A DNA stretch of 6,868 bases from an uncultured Pirellulales bacterium (GTDB lineage Bacteria > Planctomycetota > Planctomycetia > Pirellulales > Lacipirellulaceae). The translations under genes were made by a program, and so were the position numbers. Each line of letters starts with the position of its first letter. Position 1 is the first letter of the stretch. Positions 1 to 6,597 of this stretch are shown here, one piece after another. The notes below the pieces were generated by a model. That model made no database searches and was not told the origin of the DNA. It was given only the letters and a program-made list of their open reading frames with translations. The stretch spans positions 1 to 6,868 of the forward strand of contig CAMYJY010000108.1 in assembly GCA_947258835.1 (NCBI GenBank), in the 5' to 3' direction.

Positions 1-10
1 AAAAATTAAG

Positions 11-50
11 TCCCTGTTCGTCGTTGCGTTGTTTCGTCGTGGTTCATTTT
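11..50. repeat. Intergenic dispersed repeat, copy 1
   Basis: This stretch upstream of the first gene is built from CGTTG/GTTTCGTCG-type words. Its core at 27-46 is an exact 20-base inverted copy of 5400-5419 in the hypD-hypE gap. Both copies lie in non-coding DNA next to an A/T-rich flank. I recall repeats of the type AACCACGAAACAACGAAA from intergenic regions of planctomycetes and other environmental genomes, but cannot confirm it here. Nothing else convincing is seen in 1-78 apart from an AGAGG ribosome binding site at 69-73 for the gene at 79. Confidence 0.65.
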
Positions 51-78
51 AAGTAATTGCAGGCAGGCAGAGGCTCGC

Positions 79-885
79 ATGAAACGAACGCAAGTCAATG
101 CGATTGTCGATACCTTGGCCTATGTGGGTTTCGTTTTCTTAGCGACAACCGGCTTTTTGCTAAGATACCAGCTGCCGCCTGGAAGTGGGGCGGCAGCGCC
201 GCCAGCCAACGCGAGGGCGGCAGTACCGCCAGACAATGCGAGGGCGGCAGTGCCGCCAAACAATGCGAGCTACCGCTCGGAAGACAGTGGCCCGCTCCCG
301 GTGGTCGCTGGGACTTCCACGGATGTTCAAGATGCTCACCGGTTGCACGGCGTCGGTACCGGCAGGGGAGGGCGATCCAAATCAATTTACTTGCTGTGGG
401 GGTTTTCGCGTCATGAATGGGGAAGCCTGCACTACTGGATTGCCCTGGGGTTGCTGGCAATTTTGACGATACACGTCGTGTTGCACTGGAGCTGGATTCG
501 CTGTGCCCTCCAAGGTTATCCGCGCGGACAGGCCTCGGGACAACGTTTCCTCCTCGGCCTGACGGGGCTGGTTTGCGTGGTACTCCTGGCGTCCGCGCCC
601 TTATTGAGCCCCGTGCAGCGCGTGCCGCGTTCGCTGGGGCAGGACGACATCCATCAGGATGCCGCCAAAGAAGCCATGGCACACGGAGAAATTCGCGGTT
701 TCATGACCTTGTCGGAAGTAGCACGGGCCAGTGGTGTTCCCGTGCCCTATCTGATCAACAAGTTGCAATTACCCCCCGACGTTTCTCTTGACGCGCGGGT
801 GGGGCGGATGCTAGGTTCACACGGTTTGCAAATGCAGGACCTGCGGCGAGTCATTTCAGAATACGCACCTCCCGAATCTGAGTAG
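79..885 (+). CDS. DUF4405-like three-pass membrane protein with C-terminal helical domain
   Basis: The 268-residue protein has three likely membrane helices at about residues 8-28, 117-139 and 157-177, followed by a soluble tail. Charge distribution suggests N-terminus inside and tail outside the membrane. The segment LLWGFSRHEWGSLHYW with His112, His118, His132 and His136 around helix 2 resembles the DUF4405 family, related to cytochrome b561-type proteins; haem binding is an inference. Residues 204-262 look like a small all-helical domain that I recall as an appendage on other membrane redox proteins. The loop between helices 1 and 2 (about residues 36-100) appears longer than usual and contains the nonapeptide repeat at 190-270. 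The ATG at 79 has AGAGG five bases upstream. The stop is four bases before the next ATG, so the two genes are probably cotranscribed. A role in hydrogenase electron transfer is only suggested by position. Confidence 0.72.
   Translation: MKRTQVNAIVDTLAYVGFVFLATTGFLLRYQLPPGSGAAAPPANARAAVPPDNARAAVPPNNASYRSEDSGPLPVVAGTSTDVQDAHRLHGVGTGRGGRSKSIYLLWGFSRHEWGSLHYWIALGLLAILTIHVVLHWSWIRCALQGYPRGQASGQRFLLGLTGLVCVVLLASAPLLSPVQRVPRSLGQDDIHQDAAKEAMAHGEIRGFMTLSEVARASGVPVPYLINKLQLPPDVSLDARVGRMLGSHGLQMQDLRRVISEYAPPESE
190..270 (+). repeat. Three tandem 27-bp repeats with a palindromic core, in frame
   Basis: The units 190-216, 217-243 and 244-270 encode AAAPPANAR, AAVPPDNAR and AAVPPNNAS. Each contains a GGCGGCAG(C/T)(A/G)CCGCC core. 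In unit 3 the arms GGCGGCA and TGCCGCC pair perfectly; units 1 and 2 have one mismatch. An additional arm at 171-179 (GCTGCCGCC) pairs perfectly with 189-197. The length of 27 bases keeps the reading frame. The array sits in the presumed extracytoplasmic loop of the membrane protein, where a Pro/Ala-rich insertion would be tolerated. Confidence 0.9.
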
Positions 886-889
886 AATC

Positions 890-1384
890 ATGAGCAAGCA
901 GTTGGTAGTCGACTCCCTGCGGACCGTGCATTTTTTGCATGACATTGCCGATGAGTTTCTCGAACAAATTGCCGAAATGTCCGAGTTGGTGTCCATTGAA
1001 TCAGGACAGACGCTCTTCCGTGAGGGCCAACCACCGGAGTACGTCTATTTGGTTGTCTCGGGTAGTGTCTCCATGGAGATCTGCGCTGCCGGAGTTGGCT
1101 GCAAAAGCATCCTCACGGTCGGCGCTGGGGAGATTTTGGGGTGGTCGACTCTGCTGGAACAATCGCAACTGACCGCCACGGCCAGGGCGGTCGAAGCCAC
1201 ACGTGTCGTGCGTATTCCAGGAGGCTTGTTGGTGAACCTTTGTCGCCGCAATCCCAAGTTTGGTTACGAAGTCATGCGACGCACGGCACTGGCACTGGCC
1301 AAACGATTGACGGCTACCCGTTTGCAATTGTTGGACGTTTACGGCAGTGAAATGCCAGGTACCGATAAGTTCGCCGGAGAGTGA
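890..1384 (+). CDS. Stand-alone cyclic-nucleotide-binding-fold protein (Crp-like sensor domain, no HTH)
   Basis: The 164 residues correspond to the effector domain of Crp/Fnr proteins. A beta-roll occupies about residues 12-112, with LFREGQPPEYVYLVVSGSV at 42-60 and the cassette GAGEILGWSTLL at 78-89. A long helix follows at about 124-151, matching the dimerisation helix of Crp, and the protein then ends without a helix-turn-helix. The Glu of the phosphate-binding cassette (Glu81) is present, but the usual cassette Arg is not evident: the stretch reads LLEQSQLTATARA. cAMP or cGMP binding is therefore doubtful and another ligand, or a purely structural role, is possible. The gene begins four bases after the membrane gene with only a weak GAG ahead of it, which suggests translational coupling. 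It may be a regulatory or partner subunit for a hydrogenase, by position only. Confidence 0.8.
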   Translation: MSKQLVVDSLRTVHFLHDIADEFLEQIAEMSELVSIESGQTLFREGQPPEYVYLVVSGSVSMEICAAGVGCKSILTVGAGEILGWSTLLEQSQLTATARAVEATRVVRIPGGLLVNLCRRNPKFGYEVMRRTALALAKRLTATRLQLLDVYGSEMPGTDKFAGE

Positions 1385-1385
1385 G

Positions 1386-1439
1386 ATGCGTACAGCAAAA
1401 TTACCGGTAGCTTCTTGGTGGATCCCGTCGTGCCCATGA
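1386..1439 (+). CDS. Possible 17-codon leader ORF overlapping the hypF start
   Basis: The ORF starts at ATG 1386, with GGAG at 1376-1379 six bases upstream, and encodes MRTAKLPVASWWIPSCP. Its TGA stop at 1437-1439 overlaps the hypF ATG at 1436 as ATGA. Such an arrangement can couple translation of the next gene by termination-reinitiation. It contains two adjacent Trp codons, but no attenuator structure was recognised. At this length it could be a chance ORF. Confidence 0.3.
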   Translation: MRTAKLPVASWWIPSCP

Positions 1440-3799
1440 AAAAGCCCGAGTTGCGGGCCGTCTGGGACAACCTCCCAGTGGAAGGCGATCAGGGTGGAGC
1501 AGATCACGGTGATTCAGCGGCTGTCTCCGACGGGTTGCCCAGCCCTCCGGTCGACCGGAGGGGGCGTCGGTTCGTGCTTTCCGGACGTGTGCAGGGGCTG
1601 GGCGTGCGCCCGACCATCTGCCGACTCGCGTGCGAGCAGGGATTGGGCGGAGTCGTCCAAAACACCTCCCGGGGCGTAGAGATTGAAGTGGAGGGATCCT
1701 CCAGCCAAGTCTCCCATTTCAGCGCTGCGCTGCCCGCATCGCTGCCGCCGGGAACGGTGTTGGAGGATTATCAGATCGAGGAGATGGTTCCAGTCGGTCG
1801 GGATACGTTCACGATCATCCAGGAGCCATCCGCCGGGCCGCTGCAGGCCCGCGTGCCGCCGGACATCGGCGTGTGCAGTGCCTGCCTGCAAGAGATCAAC
1901 GACCCACGAGACCGTCGTTTTGGGTATCCCTTCACCAGCTGTACGCTGTGCGGGCCCCGCTATACGATTGTCGGCTCCATGCCCTACGAGCGGGCGGATA
2001 CGACCATGTCCGCTTTTTCTTTTTGTTCCCCCTGTCGCGACGAATACACCAGTTCCGGCGATCGGCGTTTTCACGCCCAGACCGATGCCTGCCACGACTG
2101 TGGTCCCCAGGTGTGGTATACCAGCAGCGCGCAGGGCGGCAGCTTCAGCGGCCCGCAGGCACTCGATGCTGCGATCCGTGCGGTGCGGGCAGGGAAGATC
2201 TTGGCCGTGCGCGGCTTGGGGGGGTATCAACTGCTGGTGGATGCGACCCATGCACCAGCCGTGGAACGCCTGCGACAAAGGAAAGGACGTCCGACAAAAA
2301 AACCCTTGGCTGTGATGGTGGAGTCCGTGGAGGCAGCCGAACGCCTGGCCGTTTTTGATGCGACCGAATGCCAGACATTGTCCGCGGCCGAGAATCCGAT
2401 CCTGTTGGTCCGGGCAAAACAGGGCTCCGATTTAGCGCCCGGTGTCCATCCGGATTTGGATACGGTCGGGCTGCTCTTACCCACGACCCCTCTGCATGCC
2501 CTGCTGCTGCGCGGTGTGTGTCGCCCTCTGGTATGCACCAGCGGCAACCGAGACGGTGATCCGCTGGAATACCAAGTGGATCAGGCAGAGCAGCATTTGT
2601 CCGATCTGTGCGACGCCTTTCTGCACCATAATCGCGAAATTGCCAGACCGATCGATGACAGCGTGGTGCGGGTGATTGCCGGACGCCCAGTCACGCTCCG
2701 GTTGGCCCGCGGGCTGGCCCCCTTGGCTTTGGATCTTCCCGCTGGACCTGCAGCGTTGGCAGTGGGCGGGCACCAGAAGTCAGCCTTCGCTTGGTCCAAC
2801 GGGGCCCAGGCCGTGCTGGGACCGCATGTGGGAGATCAGCAAGGCTTCCGCGCACGGCAGCGTTTTCTGGAGCAGATCCAGGAAACGGAAAATCTGTATC
2901 AATTTCGCGCCGAGCAGTTGGTGCATGATCTGCATCCGGAGTATTTTTCTACCCACTGGGCCCAACAGCAGCGGCCGGCAGCGATGGCCGTACAGCATCA
3001 TTACGCGCACGTGTTGGCGGGGATGCTCGAGCACGGTTGGCTGGATCGGGAAGTGCTAGGAGTTGCCTGGGATGGTACGGGATACGGCACTGACGGCACG
3101 ATTTGGGGAGGAGAATTCTTGTTGGCGACGGCCACGCAGTTTCAGCGCTTCGCGCGGCTGCGGCCCTTCCGGTTGCCGGGTGCCGAGGCCGCGATTCGTG
3201 AGCCCTGGCGGGCAGCGGTGGCCATTTTAGGTGAGGTTGTGGAGCCTGCGCGGCTGGCCCCGTTGTCCTGCTGGCAAGGCCGGGATATCCACCCGGTGCA
3301 GCAAATTGCCGGCAATCCCAAGTTTTCGCCGCTGACGACTAGTGCGGGGCGATTATTCGACGCTGCCGCGGCCATCGTGTTGGGGCTGGCACGCGCCGAT
3401 TTTGACGGTCAACCGGCCATGCGGCTGGAAGCGGTGGCCGATCGCTCCGCGCAGGGGCGGTATCCACTGCCGCTGCGCGAGGGTAAGCTGTTGGAACTGG
3501 ATTGGCGGGCGTTGTTCGCGGGTTTGTTGGTCGATTGTGAGCAGGGTGTGGCCCCGGGGGTGATTTCCATGCGATTTCATCGTACATTGGCGGCGGGCAT
3601 TGCCGCGATCTGCCGGCGCGTCTGCGTGCCTGCGGTATTTACGGGGGGCGTTTTCCAAAATCGCTTATTGACGGAGTTGCTCCGAGAACAACTCATCGAA
3701 CATCAGCAGCCACTCGGCTGGCCAGGTAAAATTCCACCCAATGATGGCGGATTAGCGGCCGGTCAATTGGCATTTATGGCAAGGCAAGGGACTATTTAG
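1436..3799 (+). CDS. hypF: Carbamoyltransferase HypF, hydrogenase maturation
   Basis: HypF converts carbamoyl phosphate and ATP to carbamoyl adenylate and transfers the carbamoyl group to the C-terminal Cys of HypE, the source of the cyanide ligands. All family domains are present in order (numbered from ATG 1436, 787 residues). The acylphosphatase domain is at about 43-133, with GRVQGLGVRP, catalytic Arg58 and Asn76. Two C-x2-C-x18-C-x2-C zinc fingers have Cys147/150/169/172 and Cys197/200/219/222. The YrdC/Sua5-like domain spans about 241-430 (KGRPTKKPLAVM, CTSGNRDGDPL). The Kae1-like domain spans about 440-783 (VQHHYAH metal motif, DGTGYG, GGVFQNR, PPNDGG). About 42 residues precede the first domain, longer than usual. 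The start is uncertain: TTG 1415 and GTG 1430 (GGTGGA seven bases upstream) are in frame. The ATG is preferred because it overlaps the preceding mini-ORF stop. Some family positions differ, such as LARG where RRARG is common. hypC follows after three bases. Confidence 0.96.
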   Translation: MKKPELRAVWDNLPVEGDQGGADHGDSAAVSDGLPSPPVDRRGRRFVLSGRVQGLGVRPTICRLACEQGLGGVVQNTSRGVEIEVEGSSSQVSHFSAALPASLPPGTVLEDYQIEEMVPVGRDTFTIIQEPSAGPLQARVPPDIGVCSACLQEINDPRDRRFGYPFTSCTLCGPRYTIVGSMPYERADTTMSAFSFCSPCRDEYTSSGDRRFHAQTDACHDCGPQVWYTSSAQGGSFSGPQALDAAIRAVRAGKILAVRGLGGYQLLVDATHAPAVERLRQRKGRPTKKPLAVMVESVEAAERLAVFDATECQTLSAAENPILLVRAKQGSDLAPGVHPDLDTVGLLLPTTPLHALLLRGVCRPLVCTSGNRDGDPLEYQVDQAEQHLSDLCDAFLHHNREIARPIDDSVVRVIAGRPVTLRLARGLAPLALDLPAGPAALAVGGHQKSAFAWSNGAQAVLGPHVGDQQGFRARQRFLEQIQETENLYQFRAEQLVHDLHPEYFSTHWAQQQRPAAMAVQHHYAHVLAGMLEHGWLDREVLGVAWDGTGYGTDGTIWGGEFLLATATQFQRFARLRPFRLPGAEAAIREPWRAAVAILGEVVEPARLAPLSCWQGRDIHPVQQIAGNPKFSPLTTSAGRLFDAAAAIVLGLARADFDGQPAMRLEAVADRSAQGRYPLPLREGKLLELDWRALFAGLLVDCEQGVAPGVISMRFHRTLAAGIAAICRRVCVPAVFTGGVFQNRLLTELLREQLIEHQQPLGWPGKIPPNDGGLAAGQLAFMARQGTI

Positions 3800-3802
3800 C
3801 AC

Positions 3803-4078
3803 ATGTGTTTAGCTGTACCTGGAAAAGTTGTGGAGTGGTGCGACCGCGCATCGCCCTTCATTAGTGCCTTAGTGGAATTCGGGGGCATCCAGCGGAAGGT
3901 CAACATGGCCTGCCTGACGGATGCGGCCCTGGGCGACTATGTGTTGGTGCACGCGGGGATTGCCATCAGTCGCATCGATCCGGAAGAAGCCGCAAAAATT
4001 TGGGCCACGCTCGAAGAAATTGACTTAGCGGAACTGCAAACCGAGCCGTTGCAGGCGAACGATAGTTACTTAAAGTGA
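3803..4078 (+). CDS. hypC: Hydrogenase assembly chaperone HypC/HupF
   Basis: This 91-residue protein is a member of the HypC/HupF/HybG family. It forms a complex with HypD that carries the iron atom while CN and CO ligands are attached, and then interacts with the hydrogenase large subunit to deliver it. The N-terminus MCLAVPGKVVEW shows the essential Cys2, exposed after removal of the initiator Met. His50 in VLVHAGIAISRID matches the conserved His. The length is normal or slightly long for the family (about 75-95), with an acidic C-terminal helix and tail (EEAAKIWATLEEID). The start is fixed by the Cys2 motif. The gene begins three bases after hypF, so translation is probably coupled. Cytoplasmic. 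Confidence 0.97.
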   Translation: MCLAVPGKVVEWCDRASPFISALVEFGGIQRKVNMACLTDAALGDYVLVHAGIAISRIDPEEAAKIWATLEEIDLAELQTEPLQANDSYLK

Positions 4079-4274
4079 CAACAGGCATGCCTCGTGCTGG
4101 CCGGTTTGGGCCGGAAAAGCCCACTCCATCCGGCCTCACAACCAGATTTCTTGGTGAGCCGCCGCGGTGGGCAAACGGGGGCTGTTTTCTCGGGCTTTAC
4201 CGGCTTCATGGAGGCCTCGTTTTCAGTTTGAGATAGTGAGGCATTTGCCCACCGGGGAAAGGGAGCATACGAAA
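4079..4274 (+). other. hypC-hypD intergenic region with inverted repeats
   Basis: This 196-base gap is unusually long for an otherwise tight operon. A stem of GGCCGGA (4109-4115) with TCCGGCC (4129-4135) has a 13-base loop but no following T-run, so it is not a convincing intrinsic terminator. A second, longer-range pair is 4165-4175 (CGGTGGGCAAA) with 4244-4254 (TTTGCCCACCG), 11 perfect base pairs. The latter arm ends just before the hypD ribosome binding site. An open frame from GTG 4167 runs into hypD, but it shows no family similarity and probably is not translated. Confidence 0.5.
4260..4265 (+). promoter_or_regulatory. Ribosome binding site that sets the hypD start
   Basis: AGGGAG lies nine bases before ATG 4275 and follows GGGGAA. 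It supports the ATG at 4275, where HypD homology begins, over the upstream in-frame GTG at 4167, which would add 36 unrelated residues. Confidence 0.75.
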
Positions 4275-5393
4275 ATGCGCTATGTGGACGAATATCGACA
4301 GCCTGAACTGTGCCAGCGACTGATTGCCGAAATCCGGCAACTGGCGACTCGCAGCTGGACCATCATGGAGGTTTGTGGCGGGCAGACCCACGGTTTGCTG
4401 CGGCATGGCATCGATGTGGCCCTGGAGGGCGTGGTGGAACTGATCCACGGGCCCGGGTGTCCGGTGTGCGTGACGCCCCTGGAGGCCATTGATTTGGCGA
4501 TTGATTTGGCCCGCCGGCCGGATGTGGTCCTGACCAGCTTTGGGGATATGCTGCGTGTTCCCGGCAGCCACGAGTCGCTGCTGCAGGTGCGAGCTACGGG
4601 AGGCAATGTAAAAATCGTCTACTCTCCGCTGGATGCGGTTGAGTACGCGGCTTCCTGTCCCGATCAGCAGGTGGTTTTTTTTGCAGTAGGATTTGAAACC
4701 ACGACACCTGCCACGGCAGTGGCAGTCCAACAAGCCGGCCAACTGGGGCTAGAAAATTTCTCGCTATTGGTAGCCCACGTGCGGGTGTTGCCGGCGATGG
4801 AGATGTTGGCGGCCAGCCCCGGCAACACCGTGCAAGGTTTTTTGGGGGCGGGACACGTCTGCACGGTGGCGGGCTATCAATGTTATCAAGAATTTGCCCA
4901 AAAATACCAACTGCCCGTGGTGGTCAGCGGATTTGAGCCGGCGGATTTGCTGTCCGGGATCTTGGAGTGCGTGCGGCAGCTGGAGCAGGGCGAGGCGACG
5001 GTTTGTAATCGTTATCAACGGGCCGCTCTGGCCGCGGGCAATCGGCAGGCGGAAGCCATTGTGGATGATGTTTATGAAATCTGCGACCGGTCCTGGCGGG
5101 GGTTGGGAAATATCCCCCAAGGCGGTTTGCAGTTGCGAGGTCGCTGGGAACGTTTTGACGCCCGCAAGCGTTTTGCCCTGCCGGAATTGCGTCAGGTGGA
5201 GTCGTCGCCATGTCCCAGCGGCCAGGTGCTGGCCGGAAAAATGAAGCCGCGGGAGTGCGAGCACTTTGCCACCACATGCACCCCCGAATCTCCCCTGGGG
5301 GCGCCGATGGTCTCGGCGGAGGGCGCCTGCGCTGCCTATTATCGGTATGCCAAGAATGCCGGTGACGGAGCCTGCGCGCAGCCCATTAGCTGA
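4275..5393 (+). CDS. hypD: Hydrogenase formation protein HypD
   Basis: HypD is the iron-sulfur scaffold protein that, with HypC, holds the iron while it receives CN groups from HypE and a CO ligand. The 372-residue product opens with MRYVDEYRQPELCQRLI, typical of the family. Conserved active-site cysteines are Cys34 in EVCGGQTHG and Cys62/Cys65 in HGPGCPVCVTP. The C-terminal region holds Cys313, Cys328, Cys335 and Cys352 with spacings of 15, 7 and 17. These match the [4Fe-4S] ligands of characterised HypD and lie in CPSGQVLAGKMKPREC and CTPESPLGAPMVSAEGAC. The motif VVVSGFEPADLLSGI is also intact. The start was chosen by homology and by the AGGGAG ribosome binding site. The protein appears complete, cytoplasmic and functional. 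It is separated from hypC by 196 bases and from hypE by 102 bases, both containing inverted repeats. Confidence 0.97.
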   Translation: MRYVDEYRQPELCQRLIAEIRQLATRSWTIMEVCGGQTHGLLRHGIDVALEGVVELIHGPGCPVCVTPLEAIDLAIDLARRPDVVLTSFGDMLRVPGSHESLLQVRATGGNVKIVYSPLDAVEYAASCPDQQVVFFAVGFETTTPATAVAVQQAGQLGLENFSLLVAHVRVLPAMEMLAASPGNTVQGFLGAGHVCTVAGYQCYQEFAQKYQLPVVVSGFEPADLLSGILECVRQLEQGEATVCNRYQRAALAAGNRQAEAIVDDVYEICDRSWRGLGNIPQGGLQLRGRWERFDARKRFALPELRQVESSPCPSGQVLAGKMKPRECEHFATTCTPESPLGAPMVSAEGACAAYYRYAKNAGDGACAQPIS

Positions 5394-5396
5394 GAA

Positions 5397-5449
5397 TTTT
5401 GAACCACGACGAAACAACGGAAACAACGTTGTTTCGCTGTGGTTCCATT
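5397..5449. repeat. Intergenic dispersed repeat, copy 2, forming a hairpin
   Basis: The arms 5401-5419 (GAACCACGACGAAACAACG) and 5427-5445 pair at 17 of 19 positions around a seven-base loop. Inside it, GAAACAACG occurs twice in tandem (5411-5419 and 5420-5428), and 5420-5435 is a perfect 16-base palindrome, so two alternative folds exist. The core 5400-5419 is identical, inverted, to 27-46. No T-run follows, so a terminator role is weakly supported. It begins a few bases after the hypD stop, and hypE starts about 45 bases after it. Confidence 0.8.
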
Positions 5450-5495
5450 GCTGCCGCAGGAATGTGTCAGAAGATAGAGAGGTGCTTTCATCAAC

Positions 5496-6545
5496 ATGAA
5501 TGACTTGAGTCCCACGTGCCCCGTGCCGACGGCGGTAGGCGATCCGTGCATTACGTTGGCCCACGGTGAAGGGGGCCGTCTGATGCGTCAGCTCCTTCGT
5601 GAGCACGTCATGCCCGTGCTGGGAAACGAGTATTTGCTGGCGCTGGAGGACGCGGCCCTGCTGCCTCCCTGCGACGGTCCGCTGGCCATGACCACGGACA
5701 GTTTTGTGGTTTCTCCCCTGTTTTTCCCCGGAGGCGACATTGGTTCGTTGGCCGTATTTGGCACGGTGAACGATTTGGCCGTCTCAGGCGCTGATCCGCG
5801 CTGGTTGAGCCTGGGGCTGATCATCGAAGAAGGCTTACCGATTGCCACGCTGCAAAAGATTCTTCAGTCCCTTGCCGAGGCGGCCCGGCGGTGTGATGTG
5901 CAGGTTGTTACCGGGGATACCAAGGTCGTTCCCCGAGGTGCGGCAGACGGTCTGTTCATCAACACGGCCGGCGTTGGTGTTCAGGTTGGTCCGGCGGCGC
6001 CGGGGCCCGCCGCTTTGAAGCCGGGGGATCAGCTGCTGGTGACCGGTCCCATTGGTTGTCATGGGATGGCGGTAATGGTCCGTCGCGAGGCCTTGCAATT
6101 TGAGACCGCGCCCACCAGCGACAGCGCTCCACTACGCAATGCGATTGGTGCGCTGCGGCAAGCGGAAATACCTTACCGCGCGATGCGCGATGCCACCCGG
6201 GGCGGGGTGGCCGCGGTCCTGCAGGAGTGGGCCGAAGCCAGCCAGACGACACTCATGGTGTCTGAGGCGAAGGTGCCGGTCACGCCGGAAGTGCGGGGGG
6301 CGTGTGAACTCTTGGGGATTGATCCCCTGCATGTGGCCAATGAAGGGACGATGGTGCTGGCCGTTCCGCCCGAGTTTACAGAGCCCGCCCTCCGCGTGCT
6401 GCACGGTGTCGGCGAGACCTCCCGCGCTGTGCGGATCGGTGAGGTAACTGCCGGCACCCTGGCGGGCATTGTGGTTCGCAGGGCGACTGGTCAAGAGGTA
6501 CCCTTGGACGAACCGCTCGGCGCGCCGCTACCGCGGATTTGCTAA
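5496..6545 (+). CDS. hypE: Carbamoyl dehydratase HypE, hydrogenase maturation
   Basis: HypE accepts a carbamoyl group from HypF on its C-terminal cysteine. It dehydrates this with ATP to a protein thiocyanate and donates cyanide to the iron on HypC-HypD. The 349 residues form a PurM/AIR-synthetase-like ATP-binding protein. ITLAHGEGGRLM is at 19-30, TTDSFVVSP at 66-74, VNDLAVSGADP at 92-101 region, GDTKVV at 140-145, DATRGGVAAVL at 232-242 and ANEGTM at 281-286. The protein ends in PRIC, so the essential terminal Cys349 is present. The length is close to the family norm (about 330-350), with a short extra N-terminal stretch of some 17 residues before the first motif. ATG 5496 is supported by GAGGTG at 5479-5484, 11 bases upstream. 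The gene is the last of the hyp set here; no terminator was recognised between it and the convergent minus-strand gene. Confidence 0.97.
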   Translation: MNDLSPTCPVPTAVGDPCITLAHGEGGRLMRQLLREHVMPVLGNEYLLALEDAALLPPCDGPLAMTTDSFVVSPLFFPGGDIGSLAVFGTVNDLAVSGADPRWLSLGLIIEEGLPIATLQKILQSLAEAARRCDVQVVTGDTKVVPRGAADGLFINTAGVGVQVGPAAPGPAALKPGDQLLVTGPIGCHGMAVMVRREALQFETAPTSDSAPLRNAIGALRQAEIPYRAMRDATRGGVAAVLQEWAEASQTTLMVSEAKVPVTPEVRGACELLGIDPLHVANEGTMVLAVPPEFTEPALRVLHGVGETSRAVRIGEVTAGTLAGIVVRRATGQEVPLDEPLGAPLPRIC

Positions 6546-6597
6546 ATACCTCAAAAAGCCAACGGTGCGATGGCAGAGACATCAAGAATAAGGGGCA

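Noticed and set aside
1171..1192. Inverted repeat GACCGCC/GGCGGTC with an eight-base loop, similar in flavour to the palindromes at 190-270
   Set aside because: It lies inside the cNMP-fold gene, is not repeated in tandem, and a 7-bp stem is common by chance in GC-rich coding DNA.
1514..2278. A 254-codon open frame on the minus strand over hypF
   Set aside because: It mirrors hypF codons and has no ribosome binding site or recognisable domain; it is a GC-driven shadow frame.
4167..4274. A 36-residue N-terminal extension of HypD from GTG 4167
   Set aside because: HypD homology begins at ATG 4275, which has its own AGGGAG site, and the extension has no family counterpart.
4764..5606. A 280-codon open frame on the minus strand across hypD and the hypD-hypE gap
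   Set aside because: It is antisense to hypD, whose conserved motifs are unmistakable, and its translation is low-complexity and unlike any family I know.
6546..6597. A bidirectional terminator between hypE and the convergent small gene
   Set aside because: No stable hairpin followed by a T-run could be found on either strand.
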